From contig JAZRPK010000007.1 in assembly GCA_045649145.1 (NCBI GenBank), positions 1 through 31,297 of the forward strand: a stretch of 31,297 bases of DNA, given 5' to 3'. Positions within the stretch are counted from its first letter, which is position 1, and the number at the start of each line of letters is the position of its first letter. Positions 16,057-24,821 of the stretch are shown piece by piece. The stretch comes from HGM11525 sp045649145 (GTDB lineage: Bacteria; Bacillota; Clostridia; UBA1381). A program made the translations under genes and the position numbers. The notes beneath the pieces are model-generated. The model ran no database searches. It worked only from the letters and a program-made list of their open reading frames with translations, and had not been told where the DNA came from.

Positions 16057-16734
16057 GTGATTAAAGACAGGCTATCCGATGTAAGAAGAAAAATTGATGC
16101 GGCTAAATCGGACTCTGGCGGCGATGTTACGCTGATTGCCGTAACTAAGACGCATCCGCCCGAAATGATAAATGAGGCAATAGACTTAGGCGTGACCGAT
16201 ATCGGCGAAAACAAGGTGCAGGAGATACTTGACAAATTTGATAAGGTAAAGCCTGTTAGATGGCATCTCATTGGACATCTGCAGACTAATAAGGTAAAAT
16301 ACATTATCGACAAGGTATCGCTTATCCACTCTGTAGACTCGGTTAAGCTTATGGACGAGATTGAACGTCAGGCCGAAAAGCATAATGTGACGATGGAAAT
16401 TCTCATTCAGGTAAATATTACCGGAGAGGAGACCAAGTTTGGTATACAGCCTGAGGAATTAGACACATTACTTATGCACGCAGGCGGGTTAAAGCACGTA
16501 AAAGTGGTTGGACTTATGACTATACTTGCCAAACTTGACACAGACGTTGCAAAAAGATTACATTTTAATAACATATTTAACAGGTTTGTTGACATTTCTT
16601 CTAAGAAATATGATAATGTTGTTATGAAATATCTGTCTATGGGCATGAGCGGGGATTATGAAATCGCCGTAGAATGCGGCTCTAATATGGTCAGGGTGGG
16701 AAGTGCCATATTCGGAGATAGAGAGTATAAGTAA
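16057..16734 (+). CDS. yggS: YggS-family pyridoxal phosphate homeostasis protein
   Basis: This 225-residue PLP-binding protein has a single alanine-racemase-like TIM barrel and maintains vitamin B6 and amino-acid balance; it has no known catalytic reaction. The PLP-binding lysine is K31 in IAVTKTHP. Further family segments are IGENKVQE, WHLIGHLQTNKVK, the KFGI segment and YLSMGMSGDYEIAVECGSNMVRVGSAIFG. The start is a GTG at 16057, 8 bases after GGAGG. The earlier in-frame GTG at 16048 lies inside that Shine-Dalgarno and is rejected. The gene (ylmE in Bacillus) directly precedes sepF (ylmF), the conserved order. Confidence 0.96.
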   Translation: MIKDRLSDVRRKIDAAKSDSGGDVTLIAVTKTHPPEMINEAIDLGVTDIGENKVQEILDKFDKVKPVRWHLIGHLQTNKVKYIIDKVSLIHSVDSVKLMDEIERQAEKHNVTMEILIQVNITGEETKFGIQPEELDTLLMHAGGLKHVKVVGLMTILAKLDTDVAKRLHFNNIFNRFVDISSKKYDNVVMKYLSMGMSGDYEIAVECGSNMVRVGSAIFGDREYK

Positions 16735-16765
16735 AATTATATTATCGTATAGGGAGGAAATAGGA

Positions 16766-17209
16766 ATGGGTTTTGTTGAGTCTGTAAAAGATATGTTCGG
16801 CTTTGGCGATTACGAGGACGAGTTTGTAGACGATTTTGATTACGAAGAAGAGGAGTATGAAGAAGCTCCCCAACGTGAATCTGTTTTCGGCAGAAAGAGC
16901 AACAAGGTTGTTGCAATCAATCCGCAGGCTTCTCAGGCAAAGATTGTTGTATTAAAGCCCAAATGCTTTAACAATTCTACAATGGTTGCCGATGAGCTCA
17001 GAAGAAGACGTCCGGTTATCGTTGATGTAGGCGCATTAGACCCCGACGAGGCAAGACGTGTTATTGACTTTATTTCCGGTACCGTATACGGAATAGATGG
17101 CAAAATGCAGAAGATTACCAGCGGTATCTTTGTAGCAACTCCCAGCCAGGTTGATATTATGGGCGAGGTTCTCAAAGATTCCGACGGTCTTGAGTGGAGC
17201 GCACTCTGA
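16766..17209 (+). CDS. sepF: Cell division protein SepF
   Basis: The 147-residue product is SepF (YlmF), which bundles FtsZ filaments and tethers the Z-ring to the membrane. The N-terminal amphipathic membrane-binding helix starts MGFVESVKDMFGFG. A very acidic linker rich in Glu, Asp and Tyr (residues 13-38) follows, then the globular domain with VVLKPKCFNNSTMVADELRRRRPVIVD and the DFISGTVYGIDG segment. GGGAGG is upstream of the ATG at 16766; an upstream in-frame extension overlaps yggS and has no ribosome binding site. A terminator-like hairpin follows, so expression of ylmH and divIVA may be lower than that of sepF. Confidence 0.97.
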   Translation: MGFVESVKDMFGFGDYEDEFVDDFDYEEEEYEEAPQRESVFGRKSNKVVAINPQASQAKIVVLKPKCFNNSTMVADELRRRRPVIVDVGALDPDEARRVIDFISGTVYGIDGKMQKITSGIFVATPSQVDIMGEVLKDSDGLEWSAL

Positions 17210-17220
17210 TAACGGAAATT

Positions 17221-17257
17221 AAGGCATTGCGCCCTTTTGAGGTACAATGCCTTTTTT
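17221..17257 (+). terminator. Intrinsic terminator between sepF and ylmH
   Basis: A 9 bp perfect stem (AAGGCATTG 17221-17229 with CAATGCCTT 17245-17253) with a 15-base loop, followed by T residues to 17257. It begins 12 bp after the sepF stop and ends 26 bp before the ylmH ATG. It either splits the cluster or acts as a partial terminator. Confidence 0.8.
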
Positions 17258-17282
17258 GAAACAGAAATCTCGGAAGGTAGTA

Positions 17283-18020
17283 ATGGATAACGATAAGCTT
17301 TTACTAAGACGCGTATCGGATATTGCAAATCTTGCCGACAAGTATAACACGCCACGCTTTTCCGACTTTTTAGACGAAGCGGAGCAGGCGGAGATTAAGG
17401 CAAGCTATGCTGATACAGGCGGAGTGTGGTTCGGCGGCTATGAAAATGCAGCTCGGTGTATGCTTGGGTTTTTCCCCGACTGGTGCGAGCCGGATAATGA
17501 CTCATTTCCTATATCGGCTGTTAAGATTGAGAATAAGGGGACAAGGACTCTAACGCACCGTGATTATCTGGGTACGGTTATGAGCCTTGGACTTGAGAGA
17601 AAGAAGATAGGCGATATTGCAATAACACAAAGCGGTGCGTATGTTTTCGTTTCGGAGGATATGGCAGGAGTTGTATCATCTATTGAAAAGATTGCAAACT
17701 GCGGTGTAAGATGCAGTATTGTGCCGCTTGAAGAATGTGAAATTTCGGAGGCGAAATTTGAAATTAAAAATATTGTTGCTGCGAGTATGCGGCTTGACGC
17801 TGTTTTATCAGCACTTCTGAAGCTGTCGAGGAAGAACTCTTCCGAGCTGATAGCGGGTGGAAGATGTGCTGTAAACCATCGCCCGGCACAGCGTAGTGAC
17901 TATATACTAAACGAAGGTGACCTTCTGTCTGTAAGAGGCTTTGGCAGAGCTGAAATTGTCAAAACCGGTTCAAAGACAAGAAGTGACAGACTTCACATAA
18001 CAATAAAAAAATTCATTTAG
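17283..18020 (+). CDS. ylmH: YlmH-type S4-domain RNA-binding protein
   Basis: The 245-residue protein matches YlmH of the Firmicutes division cluster. The N-terminal two-thirds (to about residue 160) hold the family domain with ADTGGVWFGGYENAARCMLGF and the HRDYLGTVMSLGLERKKIGDI segment. A C-terminal S4 RNA-binding domain spans about 168-232 (MRLDAVLSALLKLSRKNSSELI and later EGDLLSVRGFGR). YlmH has been linked to ribosome rescue and to cell division, and the S4 fold supports binding of structured RNA. GGAAGG precedes the ATG at 17283; the in-frame start 36 bp earlier lies in the terminator tail and is rejected. divIVA starts 14 bp after its stop. Confidence 0.94.
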   Translation: MDNDKLLLRRVSDIANLADKYNTPRFSDFLDEAEQAEIKASYADTGGVWFGGYENAARCMLGFFPDWCEPDNDSFPISAVKIENKGTRTLTHRDYLGTVMSLGLERKKIGDIAITQSGAYVFVSEDMAGVVSSIEKIANCGVRCSIVPLEECEISEAKFEIKNIVAASMRLDAVLSALLKLSRKNSSELIAGGRCAVNHRPAQRSDYILNEGDLLSVRGFGRAEIVKTGSKTRSDRLHITIKKFI

Positions 18021-18034
18021 GGAGCGTGGGTTTT

Positions 18035-18475
18035 ATGTTGACACCTATTGATATTCAAAATCAGGATTTTGCGGTAAAATTAAGAGGTTATGATGCAGAT
18101 GAGGTTGATGATTTTCTAGACCTTATCGGTGCTGATTACGAAAAACTCTATAAAGAAAATATCGAGCTTCGTGATAAGGTAGCAGCTCAAAAGAGCGAGA
18201 TTGACCACTATAAAGGTATGGAGCAGACCTTGCAGCAGTCGATAATGCTTGCGCAAAAGGCTGCCGAGGATATCGAAAAGAACGCTGCGCATAAGGCAGA
18301 TGTGATAGTAACCGAAGCACAGAGCAAATCCGCTGATGCAGTACGTGTTACCGAAGAAGAGCTTGTTAAAAAACGCAACGAACTGTCAAGATTAAAGCTT
18401 GAGGTTGAAAGCTATAAAACAAGAATTAAAGGAAATTGCTCCGGACTACTTGAAATGTTGGAAAAAATGGAGTAA
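18035..18475 (+). CDS. divIVA: DivIVA-domain cell division protein
   Basis: The 146-residue coiled-coil protein belongs to the DivIVA family, which senses negative membrane curvature at septa and poles and organises division and growth factors. The N-terminal membrane-binding signature runs TPIDIQNQDFAVKLRGYDADEVDDFLD, followed by a long heptad-repeat coiled coil (about residues 30-140) rich in Glu, Lys and Ala. It is slightly shorter than Bacillus DivIVA (164). The ATG at 18035 is preferred with GGGAG 10 bases upstream; the GTG at 18026 is too close to that site. The gene ends the division cluster and is followed by a strong terminator. Confidence 0.95.
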   Translation: MLTPIDIQNQDFAVKLRGYDADEVDDFLDLIGADYEKLYKENIELRDKVAAQKSEIDHYKGMEQTLQQSIMLAQKAAEDIEKNAAHKADVIVTEAQSKSADAVRVTEEELVKKRNELSRLKLEVESYKTRIKGNCSGLLEMLEKME

Positions 18476-18482
18476 AATAGAA

Positions 18483-18524
18483 GGGACGTTAAGTTTTACC
18501 TTAACGTCCCTAAAGTTGTTTTTT
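18483..18524 (+). terminator. Intrinsic terminator after divIVA
   Basis: A perfect 11 bp stem (GGGACGTTAAG 18483-18493 with CTTAACGTCCC 18500-18510), a 6-base loop and a T-rich tail to 18524. It closes the hydE-to-divIVA unit and separates it from ileS. Confidence 0.93.
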
Positions 18525-18562
18525 ATGAAACAATCTATATAAAGTGAAAGGACGATACATCA

Positions 18563-21346
18563 ATGTGCGAAAACTGTAAGGATTATACCAAATCGGTCAA
18601 TCTTCCGCAAACCGATTTTCCTATGCGTGCAAATCTGCCGCAGAGAGAGCCGGAAACACTTGCTTATTGGGAGGAATTAGACCTTTATAACGAGCTTGTA
18701 AAGAGAAACAAGGGCAAAAAGCCGTTTGTTCTCCATGACGGACCTCCGTATGCAAACGGAGATATCCATATGGGCCATGCGCTTAATAAGGTGCTTAAGG
18801 ATATTATCGTAAGATATAAGACTTTGGCAGGCTTTTATGCGCCGTACGTGCCCGGCTGGGATACACACGGACTCCCGATTGAGCAGCAGGCTATTAAAAA
18901 GCTTGGCATAAACCGTCACGAGGCAGGACCTGTAAAGTTCCGCCGTGCGTGCCGTGAGTTTGCTCTCGAGAATGTGGAAAATCAGAAGGTACAGTTTAAG
19001 CGCCTTGGTGTAATAGGCGATTGGGAAAACCCGTACCTTACACTTAAAAATGAGTTTGTCGCAAATCAGGTCGAGGTATTCGGCGAAATGGCGAAAAAGG
19101 GTCTTATCTATAAAGGCTTAAAGCCTGTTTACTGGTGCCCGCATTGCGAAACTGCACTTGCAGAGGCGGAAATTGAGTACGCAGAGGATAAGGCAACATC
19201 AATCTACGTTAAGTTTGAGGTAAAAGACGATAAGGGACTGTTTAGCGGTCTTGGCAAGGTGTATTTTGTTATCTGGACAACGACCACATGGACACTCCCC
19301 GGAAACCTTGCTGTCTGCTTAAATCCCGATTTTGAGTATTCGCTTTGTAAGTTTGACAATGGCGAAACATATGTGCTTGCAACAGAGCTTATCGAAAACG
19401 TTGTTAAAGCGACAGGTCTTGGCGAATATGAGATTGTTAAGAAATTTACCGGCAGCGAGCTTGAGCTGATGGTATGCAAGCATCCGTTTATTGATAGAGA
19501 GTCTCTCGTAATTGTGGGCGACCACGTAACTCTTGAGGCAGGTACGGGCTGTGTTCACACAGCGCCCGGCTTTGGCGCAGAGGACTATATGGTATGCAAG
19601 AACTATCCGCAGATTGAAACCATCGTTCCTGTTGACAGCAAGGGCTATCAGACCGAGGATGCAGGCGAGTTTGCAGGTATGTATTACGAAAAGTCCAATG
19701 CAGCAATTCTGGATAAATTAAAAGAGCTCGGCGCATTAGTTGGTGCGGAGGAAATGGTGCATCAGTATCCGCATTGCTGGAGATGTGATTCGCCGATTAT
19801 ATTCCGTGCGGCAGACCAGTGGTTTGCATCTGTTGACGCTCTTAAGGAGGATGCTGTTAAGGCGATTAAGGGCGTGCAGTGGATTCCTCAGTGGGGCGAG
19901 GACAGAATTACATCAATGGTAGTAGACAGAAGCGACTGGTGTATTTCACGTCAGAGAACATGGGGAGTTCCTATTCCGATGTTCTACTGCGAGGAGTGCG
20001 GCAAGGAGCTTATAAATGACGATACAATAAAGGCTGTAAGCGACCTCTTTAAGACGGAAGGCCCTGATATGTGGTGGGAGAAGTCTGCTGAGGAAATTCT
20101 GCCCCAAGGTACAAAGTGCTCGTGCGGATGCAGCAAATTTACAAAAGAGCAGGATATTATGGACGTTTGGTTCGATTCCGGCTCGTCGCACAAGGCTGTA
20201 TGTGAAGAACGTGAAGATTTGGTTTATCCCGCTGATATGTACTTAGAGGGTAATGACCAGTACAGAGGCTGGTTCCAGTCATCGCTTTTGACAAGTATTG
20301 CAACAAGGGGTGTTGCGCCGTATAAGACGGTAATCACTCACGGTATGATACAGGACGGCGAAGGCAAGAAGATGTCCAAGTCTAAGGGCAACTCAATCTC
20401 CCCTCAGGAGATAACCGACCAGTACGGTGCTGATGTGCTTCGTTTGTGGGTTGTGTCTGCCGATTACCGTACAGATATGAGAATGTCACAGGAAATGCTA
20501 AAGCAGCTTTCCGAGGGCTACAGAAAGATAAGAAATACTGCAAGATATATCCTCTCTAACGTAAATGACTTTGACCCCAACAAAGATATGGTGAAATATG
20601 AGGATATGTTAGAGCTTGACCGCTGGGCAGTAATGAAGCTAAACGGCGTTATCGAAAAGGCAGTTGCAGCATATGAGCGTTACGAATTCCATATGCTCTA
20701 TAATGCAATTCTTAATTTCTGTATTGTAGATTTGAGTAACTTCTATCTCGATATACTAAAATCAAGACTCTATACCGAAAAGCCCGATTCCTTCGAAAGA
20801 AGAAGTGCTCAGTCGGCAATGTTTATGATTTTGGATGCACTTGTAAAGCTTTTGGCACCGGTAATTGTATTTACTGCTGAAGAAATATGGAAATTTATGC
20901 CGCATTACGAGTCTGATGATAAGGCGAGTGTTATGTTTGCATCAATCCCGTCAGTTTGCGATAAGTATAAAGACGATGCTTTGGCAGAAAAGTGGGATAA
21001 GATCATCGCAGTAAGAAATGACGTTAACAGAGCACTTGAGCCGATGCGAAATGCAAAGGTAATAGGAAAGTCATTAGATGCCGAGGTTGTTGTTTATGCT
21101 AAGGGTGAGATGCAAGACCTCTTAAAGTCGATGGAGACAGAGCTTGCAGAAATCTTTATTACATCAAAGGCTACAGTCAAAGAAGATGCTCCTGCTGATG
21201 CGTTTGAGGGCGAGGTTGTTAAGGTTAGTGCCGAGGCAAGCAAGCACGAAAAATGCGGCAGATGCTGGGTACATTCCGAAACTGTCGGAACAATTGAGGG
21301 CTTTGACGGAATTTGCGCAGACTGCGTAAGAAAGCTTACAAAATAA
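18563..21346 (+). CDS. ileS: Isoleucyl-tRNA synthetase
   Basis: This 927-residue class I synthetase charges tRNA-Ile. The HIGH motif appears as HMGH at 69-72 inside GPPYANGDIHMGH, and KMSKS is at 603-607. The editing (CP1) domain includes VIWTTTTWTLPGNLAV and the TGCVHTAPGFGAEDY segment, which hydrolyses mischarged Val-tRNA. The anticodon-binding region contains the WGEDRI and RNTARYILSN segments, and the C-terminus carries a zinc finger (CGRCW and ICADC pairs). It is the bacterial-type enzyme of normal length. AAAGGAC is upstream of the ATG. Notably no T-box leader is visible in the 52 bp between the divIVA terminator and the gene. It follows the division cluster as in Bacillus. Confidence 0.98.
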   Translation: MCENCKDYTKSVNLPQTDFPMRANLPQREPETLAYWEELDLYNELVKRNKGKKPFVLHDGPPYANGDIHMGHALNKVLKDIIVRYKTLAGFYAPYVPGWDTHGLPIEQQAIKKLGINRHEAGPVKFRRACREFALENVENQKVQFKRLGVIGDWENPYLTLKNEFVANQVEVFGEMAKKGLIYKGLKPVYWCPHCETALAEAEIEYAEDKATSIYVKFEVKDDKGLFSGLGKVYFVIWTTTTWTLPGNLAVCLNPDFEYSLCKFDNGETYVLATELIENVVKATGLGEYEIVKKFTGSELELMVCKHPFIDRESLVIVGDHVTLEAGTGCVHTAPGFGAEDYMVCKNYPQIETIVPVDSKGYQTEDAGEFAGMYYEKSNAAILDKLKELGALVGAEEMVHQYPHCWRCDSPIIFRAADQWFASVDALKEDAVKAIKGVQWIPQWGEDRITSMVVDRSDWCISRQRTWGVPIPMFYCEECGKELINDDTIKAVSDLFKTEGPDMWWEKSAEEILPQGTKCSCGCSKFTKEQDIMDVWFDSGSSHKAVCEEREDLVYPADMYLEGNDQYRGWFQSSLLTSIATRGVAPYKTVITHGMIQDGEGKKMSKSKGNSISPQEITDQYGADVLRLWVVSADYRTDMRMSQEMLKQLSEGYRKIRNTARYILSNVNDFDPNKDMVKYEDMLELDRWAVMKLNGVIEKAVAAYERYEFHMLYNAILNFCIVDLSNFYLDILKSRLYTEKPDSFERRSAQSAMFMILDALVKLLAPVIVFTAEEIWKFMPHYESDDKASVMFASIPSVCDKYKDDALAEKWDKIIAVRNDVNRALEPMRNAKVIGKSLDAEVVVYAKGEMQDLLKSMETELAEIFITSKATVKEDAPADAFEGEVVKVSAEASKHEKCGRCWVHSETVGTIEGFDGICADCVRKLTK

Positions 21347-21358
21347 AAAATTATACTG

Positions 21359-21396
21359 TGTCCGATGCGGTTATACCGTGTCGGACATTTTATTTT
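21359..21396 (+). terminator. Intrinsic terminator after ileS
   Basis: TGTCCGA (21359-21365) pairs with TCGGACA (21381-21387), with an internal CGG/CCG continuation, and is followed by a T-rich tail. It starts 13 bp after the ileS stop. Confidence 0.88.
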
Positions 21397-21448
21397 GGGC
21401 GAATTTGTGTAAATAATATACTTTATGTAATTAAATCGGTAAAAAGAC

Positions 21449-21477
21449 TTGACATAATAACGAGAAAATAGTAAAAT
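21449..21477 (+). promoter_or_regulatory. Sigma-A promoter for the liv operon
   Basis: A perfect TTGACA (21449-21454), a 17 bp spacer and TAAAAT (21472-21477) lie 52 bp before the livK start. The layout is identical to the promoter at 6542-6570. It would drive livK and, through the intercistronic hairpin, livHMGF. Confidence 0.85.
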
Positions 21478-21529
21478 ATTGATATTATATTGCTGTGTGA
21501 AACACAGAAAATTATTGGAGGATGGTAAA

Positions 21530-22660
21530 ATGAAAAAGTTTTTGTCACTCGCTATGGCAGCAGTAGTTGCAGTAGCTGCTCTTGCAGGTTGTGCAGGCGG
21601 CGCAGGTAACTACACAGCAGAGAACACCGAGTTCTTTATCGGTGCAACAGGTCCGCTTACAGGTGATACCTCATCATATGGTATTTCTGTAAACGAAGGA
21701 GCTATGCTCGCTATTGAAGAAATCAATGCAGCAGGCGGTCTTAACGGTGTAACCTTCAAGTATGAGATGAAGGATGACAAGTCAACTGCGGCTGACGCTG
21801 CAACAGGTTACGATACACTCTTTGAAGCTGGTATGAACGTTGCTATTGGTAGCGTTACATCAGGCTCTTGCGATTCATTCGCATCAAAGGCTGATGAGGA
21901 CAGCTTGTTCTTCATTACTCCGTCTGCATCAGCAGCAAACGTAATTGAGAACAGACCTACAGCTTTTAGAGTATGCTTCGGCGACCCCGACCAGGGAACA
22001 CTCGCTGCAGAGGAGCTTACAAAGGATTACACAAAGATTGGTGCTATCTACGACACAAGCGATCCTTATTCAACAGGTATCTATGATGCTTTTGAAGCTA
22101 AAATGAAGGAGCTTGGTGTAGAATACATCGCACAGTCATTTGATGCTGAGAATAAGAAAGACTTCACAACTCAGATTGAAGCTTTGAAGGATTGCGAAGT
22201 TATCTTCCTTCCTATCTACTACACAGAGGCAGGTCTTATTGCTAAGGCTGCAGCTGCTAAGGGCTGTGAGGCACTTCTCTTCGGTTGTGACGGCCTTGAT
22301 GGTGTAGCTGATCAGGTTGATTATTCTGTTAAGAACGTAATCAAGTACATAACTCCGTTCGATGTAAACAGCACAGATGCAACAGTATCTAAGTTCGTTG
22401 AGAACTATAAGGCTGCTTATGACGGCAAGGTTCCCGACCAGTTCGCAGCTGATGGCTACGATGCAGTTATGGCTATCTACGAGGCTATGAAGGCAGCAGG
22501 CGTTTCTGATCCTACAATCTCACCGGCTGAGCTTTCAGAACTTCTTATTGCAGCAATCACAGCAGAAGATTTTGTATATGTTGGTGCAACAGGCGAAATG
22601 ACTTGGGATGAGTCAGGTGCTTGTACAAAGGTTCCCCAGATAGTAGTTCTTGGCAAATAA
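21530..22660 (+). CDS. livK: LivK-type branched-chain amino acid binding lipoprotein
   Basis: The 376-residue product is the extracellular substrate-binding protein of a branched-chain (or related) amino acid ABC importer. The lipoprotein signal ends in LAGC with the lipidated cysteine at residue 21, so the mature protein is anchored to the outer face of the membrane. The periplasmic-binding fold (type 1) begins FFIGATGPLTGDTSSYGIS and includes VAIGSVTSGS and FITPSASA, typical Leu/Ile/Val-binding segments. TTGGAGGA precedes the ATG at 21530. It is the first gene of the liv operon, with unusually uniform, frequently used codons that suggest high expression. Sequence alone does not fix the preferred amino acid. 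Confidence 0.95.
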   Translation: MKKFLSLAMAAVVAVAALAGCAGGAGNYTAENTEFFIGATGPLTGDTSSYGISVNEGAMLAIEEINAAGGLNGVTFKYEMKDDKSTAADAATGYDTLFEAGMNVAIGSVTSGSCDSFASKADEDSLFFITPSASAANVIENRPTAFRVCFGDPDQGTLAAEELTKDYTKIGAIYDTSDPYSTGIYDAFEAKMKELGVEYIAQSFDAENKKDFTTQIEALKDCEVIFLPIYYTEAGLIAKAAAAKGCEALLFGCDGLDGVADQVDYSVKNVIKYITPFDVNSTDATVSKFVENYKAAYDGKVPDQFAADGYDAVMAIYEAMKAAGVSDPTISPAELSELLIAAITAEDFVYVGATGEMTWDESGACTKVPQIVVLGK

Positions 22661-22684
22661 ATTTAATTTATGGAACTGAATTTT

Positions 22685-22799
22685 CGCGGGGGCGAAGCTT
22701 CGCCCCTGCGATATTCTTATTTCAAGGGATATTATTACTTACCCTGCTCCATTGCCTGCTCACGGCAAAAGGCAGCAAACGGGACTTTATTTCGTGAGC
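22685..22799 (+). promoter_or_regulatory. Intercistronic stem-loops between livK and livH
   Basis: The 158 bp gap carries a very stable GC-rich palindrome at 22685-22710 (core GGGGCGAAGCTTCGCCCC). Next is a region with two competing helices: TTGCC 22752-22756 with GGCAA 22764-22768, or GCTCACG 22758-22764 with CGTGAGC 22793-22799. The palindrome lacks a U tract, so it probably protects the livK mRNA end from 3' exonucleases and lowers expression of the permease genes. The longer helix ends just before the livH ribosome binding site, so it might also tune its translation. Confidence 0.6.
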
Positions 22800-22818
22800 G
22801 GAAAGGCTATTGATATTT

Positions 22819-23682
22819 ATGAGTACTTTAATTGACGGACTCAGTCTCGGCAGTATATATGCCCTGATTGCGCTCGGTTATACGATGGTATACGGAATTG
22901 CGAAAATGCTTAACTTTGCACACGGCGATGTTATTATGGTTGGTGCATATGCAATTCTATCGACTATCGCACTTTTGGGAAATCCAATTGCGGCAATAGC
23001 GGTTGCCATACTCGTATGTACCGTATTAGGCATCGTTATAGAAAAGCTGGCTTATAAGCCGCTAAGAGGAGCATCTCCGCTTGCGGTATTGATTACGGCG
23101 ATTGGTGTGAGCTATTTCCTCCAAAGCGTTGCACAGCTTATATACGGCGCAAAATCACAGCCTGTTACGATTGGAAATTTCGGATCGGTAGCAATTGGCA
23201 GTACAAAAATCAGTATGGCTGCAATAATAACCCTTGCAGCCGGTGCTGTAATTATGGTTGCGCTTATCCTTTTTATAAAAAAGACAAAGACGGGCAGAGC
23301 TATGCTGGCAGTTTCTGAGGACAGAGGGGCAGCACAGCTTATGGGCATAAACGTAAATAAGGTTATAACAGTAACCTTTGCTATAGGCTCGGCACTTGCA
23401 GCCTGTGCAAGTACATTCTATCTTATGCAGATACCGTCAACCAGCCCGACTCTTGGCGCAATGCCCGGTATCAAGGCATTTACAGCGGCTGTTATTGGCG
23501 GAATAGGTTCAATTCCCGGTGCTATGATAGGTGGCGTTCTGCTAGGAATTATCGAAAAGATTTCGCTTAGTATTCCTGTGCTGGCACCCTATACAACAGC
23601 GCTTGAATTCAGCTTGCTTATTATAATACTTCTTGTTAAGCCTACAGGACTTTTGGGCAAACTTAAGAGAGAGAAGGTGTAA
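22819..23682 (+). CDS. livH: LivH branched-chain amino acid ABC permease
   Basis: The 287-residue integral membrane protein with about eight hydrophobic segments is the LivH-type permease of the branched-chain amino acid importer. Family segments are GSIYALIALGYTMVYGIAKMLNFAHGD near the N-terminus and the EAA-like loop GRAMLAVSEDRGAAQLMGINVNKV, which contacts the ATPase. The C-terminal region KAFTAAVIGGIGSIPGAMIGG is also typical. The ATG at 22819 is preferred over an in-frame TTG at 22810; the GAAAGG site is 12 bases before the ATG, a weak spacing that agrees with lower expression than livK. livM starts 5 bp later. Confidence 0.95.
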   Translation: MSTLIDGLSLGSIYALIALGYTMVYGIAKMLNFAHGDVIMVGAYAILSTIALLGNPIAAIAVAILVCTVLGIVIEKLAYKPLRGASPLAVLITAIGVSYFLQSVAQLIYGAKSQPVTIGNFGSVAIGSTKISMAAIITLAAGAVIMVALILFIKKTKTGRAMLAVSEDRGAAQLMGINVNKVITVTFAIGSALAACASTFYLMQIPSTSPTLGAMPGIKAFTAAVIGGIGSIPGAMIGGVLLGIIEKISLSIPVLAPYTTALEFSLLIIILLVKPTGLLGKLKREKV

Positions 23683-23687
23683 GTGCT

Positions 23688-24821
23688 GTGGCAAAAAACA
23701 AATTCAAACTCAAACATCACATAAACTATATCGGCGTAGGATTGTTCCTTGTTATAACTGTGATTATGATGCTCACAGGTGCGCTTAACCGTTCTACTGC
23801 AAACCTTATTACCCAGATTTCCTACTCAATTATTCTTGCAGTATCGCTTAACCTTGTAGTAGGCTTTTTGGGCGAATTAAGCCTTGGACATGCAGGCTTT
23901 ATGTGTGTTGGCGCGTATATTGGCTGCTTTCTTGCAAAGTATATGTTTGCCTTTACTGATTCAAGACTTCTTGTTTTAATTCTGTCTATGCTTGTAGGCG
24001 GACTTGTGGCGGCAGTATTCGGATTTATTATCGGTTTGCCTGCACTTCGCTTAAAGGGCGACTATCTTGCGATTGTAACACTTGCCTTTGGTGAAATTGT
24101 AAGAACAATTTTCAAGAACCTTGACACCTTTGGCGGTGCTCTTGGCCTTTCAACCAAGAAATATGGCACCGATTTGTTTATAGTTGCTTTGATTGTTGTG
24201 CTTATTATGCTATTTGTGTTGCAAAATCTTATAAGAAGCAAGCATGGCAGAGCGATTACAGCGATTAGGGATAACGAAATTGCAGCAAAGGCAATGGGCA
24301 TAAATGTAACCTTTTATAAGCTTCTGGTATTTGTTGTTGCGGCATTCTTTGCAGGTATTGCGGGCGTTATTTACGGACACTATGCAACACCTGTGCTCTA
24401 TTCCTTCTTCTCATATAATTACTCGATAGAAATTCTGGTAATGGTTGTACTTGGCGGAATGGGTAGTATTACAGGCTCGATTATTGCGGCAACACTTATC
24501 ACATATATAAACTTTGTGCTTACAACCAACCTTTCAGGCGACCTTGCAGCTCTTAAATATTTGATTTATGCAATCATTCTTATTGCAATGATAATATTTA
24601 ATAATGCACCTTCACTTAATCCTGTTAAGGAAAAGCTTAATGACTATAAGAATAAGGCTCTTGATAAACTTGCCGGCTGGATAGTTAAGAAAAAGTTTGA
24701 CCCGTCAAATGTTGTAGACGACCATGCTGCTTGGCACAGAATTCCCTCTAAGATTAAAATGGATGCACTTTTATCGACAGACATAACCGATAAAACACAG
24801 GACGGAGGGGATAATAAATGA
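23688..24821 (+). CDS. livM: LivM branched-chain amino acid ABC permease
   Basis: The 377-residue membrane protein is the second permease subunit, LivM. It starts with GTG, 8 bases after AAGGTG, and the first residues are a basic cytoplasmic tail before the first helix. Family segments are GFLGELSLGHAGFMCVGAY, the EAA-like loop GRAITAIRDNEIAAKAMGINV and VLGGMGSITGSI. A cytoplasmic C-terminal tail of about 70 residues follows the last helix; it is longer than in E. coli LivM and rich in Lys and Asp, with no recognisable domain. The stop codon overlaps the livG start by 4 bp (ATGA), which implies translational coupling. Confidence 0.95.
   Translation: MAKNKFKLKHHINYIGVGLFLVITVIMMLTGALNRSTANLITQISYSIILAVSLNLVVGFLGELSLGHAGFMCVGAYIGCFLAKYMFAFTDSRLLVLILSMLVGGLVAAVFGFIIGLPALRLKGDYLAIVTLAFGEIVRTIFKNLDTFGGALGLSTKKYGTDLFIVALIVVLIMLFVLQNLIRSKHGRAITAIRDNEIAAKAMGINVTFYKLLVFVVAAFFAGIAGVIYGHYATPVLYSFFSYNYSIEILVMVVLGGMGSITGSIIAATLITYINFVLTTNLSGDLAALKYLIYAIILIAMIIFNNAPSLNPVKEKLNDYKNKALDKLAGWIVKKKFDPSNVVDDHAAWHRIPSKIKMDALLSTDITDKTQDGGDNK

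Noticed and set aside
18476..18562. Possible T-box leader before ileS
   Set aside because: The gap is only 87 bp, taken up by the divIVA terminator; no T-box sequence, specifier stem or antiterminator is present.
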